Of a stretch of DNA of 64,000 nt, positions 59,362 through 64,000 are shown piece by piece. The position numbers and the translations under genes are program-made. Position 1 is the first letter of the stretch, and each line of letters opens with the position of its first letter. This stretch comes from Panax quinquefolius (lineage: Eukaryota; Streptophyta; Magnoliopsida; Apiales; Araliaceae). Below the pieces are notes generated by a model. That model was not told the origin of the DNA. It worked only from the letters and a program-made list of their open reading frames with translations, and searched no databases. The stretch is taken from assembly GCA_020205615.1 (NCBI GenBank), contig CM035167.1, positions 62,561,436 through 62,625,435 of the forward strand. Reading direction: 5' to 3'.

Positions 59362-60004
59362 TAATTCTAAAAGAGTTTGGGAATTAATTAATAAAAGTAC
59401 TCTCATATATCCTAATAAGATTAGGAGGCTAATTAATTAAAAGAGTTTAATTAATTATTCTTAATAAGATTAGGAGCCTAATTAATTAAAAGATTTTAAT
59501 TAATAAAAATAAAACCCAATTCCTTAATTGTTAAGGCGGGTTGCCCACATCTATAAATAAGAGGAGTCTTATTATGGGTTAGTTGGTTGACACTTTCACA
59601 AAACACGTGAATACGTAATTCTAATAGTTGGGAGAGTACACCATTTTTCTATTAGAGATAGAAAAACTAGGGTTTTGCAAAACACCCATCTTCTTGAATA
59701 TTTTTTCTTCCTTGGTGGATCACCTCTAGAGGCCAAACCATTGGGTGACTAACATTGATCAAAGGAAGGAATCAAACCCTGTGGATTCAAGTTGAACGCG
59801 AAAAGGATTGGAGGTGAACTTGTACCTGAGGAAGCTCGAATCTTCAAGGGTATGATTCTTGTTCTTTATATTTTCATTTAATTAATAATTGTGCATAAAG
59901 GATGATCCGGGTATATAGTTTGTAAAATTTTAAAACTCTGATTTTCCACGTTTTCGTTTATTTTGTGCAATTTGATTGTGTTCATGAATATTACTAACCT
60001 AAAA
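58096..60004 (+). repeat. 3' LTR of C1
   Basis: A 1909-bp LTR beginning TTAAAGTACTATGCAC (second base changed from G) and ending CCTAAAA (family CCTAACA), followed by GAGAA. TATA at 59551. Longer than the 5' LTR partly because of an expanded ATT array. Confidence 0.92.
59305..59361. repeat. (ATT)n microsatellite
   Basis: About 57 bases of ATT repeats in the C1 3' LTR; the matching site in the 5' LTR (about 42650-42680) is much shorter. Confidence 0.92.
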
Positions 60005-60937
60005 GAGAAATCTTCTTATTCTTCTTTCTTTGATTCTCAAAACCTTCAGCTTCTCAATTTATAGAGAATTTTTTCTCTTTCTCTCTCAATTTCTCTCTTC
60101 CTCTCTTCTTCTCTTTTTTCTAATTCTTAGCCTTAGAAATATAGCATAAACATAAACTGAACTTCAACTTATACGTGGCTTGGCCAGTTACACGGCAGTT
60201 GCAAATACAAAGGGTCTCTAGGCCATGTTTGGCTAAAACCCTAACAACATCTTACTAATTTATTTTAATAATTCCCTTATCATATGGTTCACAAATGTCA
60301 CACTTTATTTTATTTTATCATTGAACCAAAACAATTATAATTTACTTAACAAATCATTACCTTTCTAATTTAATTATTTAATTAAATTAGAATATTTTCA
60401 AAACTTTCTTCATTGAATATTTATTCAATTCCATAAATATTCTAATTAAAATGTTTATTCAATCCCATAAATATTTTAACTATTAACAAAACTCACAATT
60501 TTACTACGTTAACATATTACATTTATATGTAATATATATATTAATCTCTATTTATTAAAACAAATATATTCGCATTATTTCGCTATTTTAATTAAGTGAA
60601 TCACTCACATTATTTATGAATCTTAATTAATAATAATTTCCATCGTCACAATAATAATTAAATTATACTCTCTTATGATATAATTTTAACTTAATCAAAT
60701 TAACTAATAATACTCGGGTAATTTCCTTTTCATAACAATTACATTTAATTTCTTCAATAGTTTAATCAACTATTAAACCTCTTTATCCCAATACATGAAT
60801 ATATATTTCTCTTCACACCAAATCACATATTTCACAATATATAACACATATATAAACATACTCAAAACATCTTATAATAAGAATTTTATTTATTAAATTC
60901 TTATTTTAATAATTTTCCAAAAATCTGGTTTGTCACA
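60005..60937 (-). repeat. G5 gypsy LTR, third segment and terminus
   Basis: Resumes the LTR split by C1. Contains CTCTATAAATTG (minus strand) near 60055, a pyrimidine-rich stretch, and GGCCATGTTTGGCTA matching the G4 LTR in reverse. It ends TTTGTCACA beside a PPT. Total G5 LTR length without insertions is about 3.3 kb. Confidence 0.7.
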
Positions 60938-60980
60938 TCTTTCCCTCCTTATAAGGATTTCGTCCTCGGAATCACCAAAA
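60938..60980 (-). other. PPT and 3' internal end of G5 element
   Basis: Minus strand CCTTATAAGGAGGGAAAGA with CGAGGACGAAAT before it, the standard gypsy 3' end. No pol sequence follows; the internal region is deleted. Confidence 0.75.
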
Positions 60981-61559
60981 CCCTCCCTTACTCAGGTTTT
61001 CATCAAATCTCTTTTAAAAATTTATCGTTGAATAACTTCAACATATTACTTTAATAATAAGAATTTTATATTTTCTATTCCATTCTTTTTCTCAATAATT
61101 TCTCGCAAGCTTTATTTTATAACCTTCACTTAAACTCAATTATATTTTGAGTATTATATATTCTTTAACCCGTTCATTATCTTTTTCTAAGTATCATTAT
61201 CATATACCCAACTCATAAACACTCGGGATATTACATTCACCTATTCTTCTAAGAATTTCGTCCTCAAAAATTTTAATTTACAAATCTCCGTCAATTCAAT
61301 TTATCAAAATCATCGTATTCTTTACATCTTTCTCTTTTAAAAGTTTTACATTATCCTTTTCAATAACTTCATCCCTTCTCTCATCAGAATTTCTTTCATT
61401 TCTAGGAATTATTATGTTTTGCTTAATTTTCTCATCATTACATGTCGCATTCTACAGTTTACCTCCTTCTAAAGAATATCTTCCTTTCCACTTTCACTTT
61501 TCAAAATAATAAGAATCTTCCACAATTGCTTAATAATTGAGAAGCTATATGAATAACTT
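60981..61559 (-). repeat. Second gypsy LTR terminus and 3' internal scrap
   Basis: A second LTR end, CACTCGGGATATTACA at 61220-61235, is followed by a PPT-like stretch and AATTTCGTCCTCAAAA, repeating the layout of 60930-60980. No coding sequence recognised up to 61559. Confidence 0.55.
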
Positions 61560-61977
61560 TTAAATTTAAAAGATTTCAAATTATGTTGAGGGGTCATAAG
61601 ACCTTGAACTCTTCTCCAGGTTTAATAGTGCATCACGATTGAAAACCATTTTTAACAGAATGTTTAGCAATCACACAGACTGAAAACACTCTCTGCAAAT
61701 ATTCTAGGTGATCAGCCTATCGTACCCCTACGTCGTGCACAACGTATTACATCTTAACATCGTAACGACTATATGCGTTACTTTTGGAACCATTATCTCT
61801 GATAACATGTCCCCTTTATAGGGTTGTTAACCTTAGTTTTTAACATCTGAATTCGCCCCAAAAAAATTTGGTTTGGCATAGTTTGTCAAGAACACTTGAA
61901 TTTCATAAACATCTTTAAGTAATCGTCTAGCTGAATCAGATAGCTTAGATTCTTAGCAATAATTCGGACGTCAATCG

Positions 61978-61978
<1 letters not shown>
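61560..61978 (-). repeat. G4-like LTR fragment
   Basis: Reverse of part of the G4 LTR (35000-35450): shares GGTCATAAGACCTTGAAC and the AAATTTGGTTTGG region, clearly diverged. Confidence 0.6.

Positions 61979-62023
<45 letters not shown>
61979..62023. repeat. (AT)n microsatellite
   Basis: About 45 bases of TA dinucleotides. Confidence 0.95.
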
Positions 62024-62483
62024 CCAAACTCAATTAATATACTCTTCTTAGTTTAAAGGAAACCAAAATATTTTGTTTTTTAAAACCATCTCCAATAGCA
62101 TATCTTTACAAAGTTTAGAGAAAATCAAAAATCCTTTTTATATCACGATATCGTACCATCTTGTTGGCATGTTAAGGATTCAGTCATGCTACATACCATA
62201 GTAGGTTAACGATCCTATGATCACATCCAACACTAGGTTCAATTGCATTGATGACTCTCTCAATTATTATTTCCACACCATATCAAACGATGCATATGAT
62301 CACAAAAACAAGTTTTGATAATTTCAAATCATTTTTGTCTAACTGAAAAAACTAGCATAGATACAATAAAAATAGCACTATTTTCAAAACCTATTGATTC
62401 AATCATCTGTTCCAACATTTTTCAAAAACACAGAAGTGCAACATCAACACGAAGTCAATAAATTTTGAAAAACTAGCATATGT
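62024..62483. other. Unassigned AT-rich sequence
   Basis: No gene or known repeat is recognised. It lies where the C1 LTR at 62484 should have its terminal ~150 bases, so it may be the diverged U5 of a related LTR. Confidence 0.35.
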
Positions 62484-62998
62484 AGAAGATAAAGAACAAG
62501 AATCATACCCTTGAAGATTCGAGCTTCCTCAAGTACAAGTTCACCTCCAAATCTTTTTCGCGTTCATCTTGAATCCACCGGGTTTGGTTCTTTCCTTTGA
62601 TCAACGTTAGCCACCCAAGTGTTTGGCCTCTAGAGGTGATCCACCAAGGAAGAAGAAAGATTAAAGAAGATGGGTATTTGGCAAAACCCTAGTTTTTCTT
62701 TCTCTCATAGAAAAGGGTGTACTCTCCCACCTATTGAAATTACGTCTGTTATGGAAAAGTCAACAACTCACTCACACCCATAATAAGACTCCTCTTATTT
62801 ATAGATGTATGCAACCCTCCTTAACAATTAAGGAATTTAATTTTATTTTAATTAATTAAAATCCTTTAATTAATTATGCTCCCAATCTTATTAGGAATAA
62901 TTAATTAAAATCTTTTAATTAATTAGCCTCCTAATCTTATTAGGATATATTAGAGTACTTTTATTAATTAATTCCCAAACTCCTTTAAGAATAAATAA

Positions 62999-63089
<91 letters not shown>

Positions 63090-63855
63090 GGACTCCTCTT
63101 ATTAATTTATATTTAATATTTCCAAAATATTAAATAATAAATATTAGCTATTTAATTTATTCTATCACCATAGATTAAATTAAATATACTTAGCTTATTA
63201 TTACAATTATGCCATTTGCTTTCTTAAATAATTATTCTTCCTTTAATGGTGTGACCATTTAGGTTCTAAAGTATTAAACCTAGGTTGTGAATAAATCAAT
63301 TAGAACAATTCTAATCTTATTTAAATAAATAAATTAAACTATTAATTTATTTAAATAAATAATATTTATTCTACAATAGGGATAAACCTTCCTAGCGATT
63401 AACGACTTTCCGGATAATATCGATTTCAACATTAATCATAAAAGAACCTTTGAGTAAATAGTTTCGCATAATTCAATCCTTCCACCATACAATGTCCCAA
63501 TTAAATATAAAGATGTAGAATTCTTGTCAAGTCTTATTTTATTTAATTATATGTATTTCGACTCTTAAATGCACAACTCAAATAATACAAATTAGAAACT
63601 CCTTTCTAATTTTATTACGCATATGGTCAAGGACTCTCTTGGGTTGTCATTTATCGAATCACATAGGACATTTCTCTTCTTTTACTAGAAGTGATAGATT
63701 CTTTATTGATCATACATTATCTACATGTACAACTTATTATACCCAAGCAAACCCTTTGATATGCCCTAAGAGTCTTAAGGAATAAGTCAAAGTATAATTC
63801 ATCATACATAAGATACTATGATGATCTCAAGTCCAAGGATCACTTGTACTACTAT
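62484..63855 (-). repeat. C1-related LTR, both ends lost
   Basis: Reverse complement of the C1 LTR from about its position 450 to 1750 (compare 58550-59880). TATA near 62798 (minus). Cut on the right by a T1 LTR. It contains a large ATA array (62996-63089). Confidence 0.87.
62996..63089. repeat. (ATA)n microsatellite
   Basis: About 94 bases of near-perfect trinucleotide repeat, at the same LTR site as the array at 59305-59361 but longer. Confidence 0.95.
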
Positions 63856-64000
63856 TGATGAGTGGGATTTATACCCGCGAATAGGATACTTAATGACTTA
63901 AGTAATTGCCTGAATTCGTAGACTTTATATAGTTTTATATGATTATAGTGTTATTGTGCTTAATCGATGCAATGTAGCGCTTATCAGGTGTTTTCTAGCA
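63856..64000 (+). mobile_element. T1 (Tat-like) LTR start, runs off window
   Basis: Begins TGATGAGTGGGATTTATACC, close to the T1 LTR start at 32630 on the other strand. It interrupts the C1-related LTR after ACTAT, the likely target site. The rest lies beyond 64000. Confidence 0.75.

Larger units (their letters stand above)
41441..60004 (+). mobile_element. C1 Ty1/copia element split by a G1 element
   Basis: 5' LTR 41441-43322, PBS 43323-43337, 3' LTR 58096-60004, flanked by GAGAA on both sides (41436-41440 and 60005-60009). The internal region (43323-44251 plus 53952-58095) has gag, protease, integrase, RT and RNase H remnants in that order, which is the copia order. The LTRs differ by about 6-7% by eye over their first 300 bases, so it is older than the elements inside it. 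Coding sequence is heavily decayed. Confidence 0.93.

Overview
This window is AT-rich nuclear DNA from an angiosperm, most likely a eudicot. The evidence is plant-type LTR retrotransposons throughout, a Stowaway MITE with the classic CTCCCTCCGTCCC ends, tRNA-iMet-type primer sites, and long AT and ATT microsatellites. I find no host gene, tRNA or rRNA. Nearly every kilobase belongs to nested, decayed LTR elements, so the region looks like intergenic or pericentromeric heterochromatin. Family names used here are local labels: G1, G2a/G2b, G4 and G5 are Ty3/gypsy LTR families, C1 is Ty1/copia, and T1 is Tat-like.

Left nest (1-29948, mostly minus strand). A C1 LTR (28676-29948) was hit by a G1 LTR (remnant 28500-28675), which was hit by a G2a chromovirus (4654-28499). 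G2a was hit by a G2b chromovirus (9692-24423, target duplication GTTTC), which was hit by a G1 solo LTR (15232-17738, target duplication ACTTC). Both G2 elements have the order leader ORF, gag, protease, RT, RNase H, integrase, chromodomain, and both are riddled with stops and frameshifts. At the far left, the same G2a-LTR/G1/C1 junction series recurs (2221-4652) with a 24.77 kb offset. This implies a tandem duplication or a large conversion tract. A G1 LTR carrying a Stowaway MITE (1-2220) has inserted into that copy.

Middle (29949-41440). This part holds unassigned LTR-like DNA with an inverted repeat, a T1 LTR with a stub of internal DNA (31296-32842), a gypsy 3' end with PPT and long LTR (G4, 32843-35897, with a 78-bp tandem repeat), and a G5 LTR split by a G2-like solo LTR (36963-40095, target duplication ATATA).

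Right nest (41441-60004). A Ty1/copia element on the plus strand (C1, target duplication GAGAA) split the same G5 LTR and was itself split by a complete G1 chromovirus on the minus strand (44252-53951, target duplication CATAT). The G5 LTR ends at 60937, next to its PPT. More LTR scraps follow: a second PPT junction at 61235, a G4-like piece, and an inverted C1 LTR (62484-63855) cut by a second T1 LTR that runs off the window at 64000.

The most notable points are an extra ORF between the primer site and gag, conserved in both G2 elements; a hypervariable GC-rich palindromic block inside otherwise similar G2 LTRs; the 24.77 kb duplication; and a hairpin-rich minisatellite in the G1 LTR. Nothing here appears able to transpose on its own.
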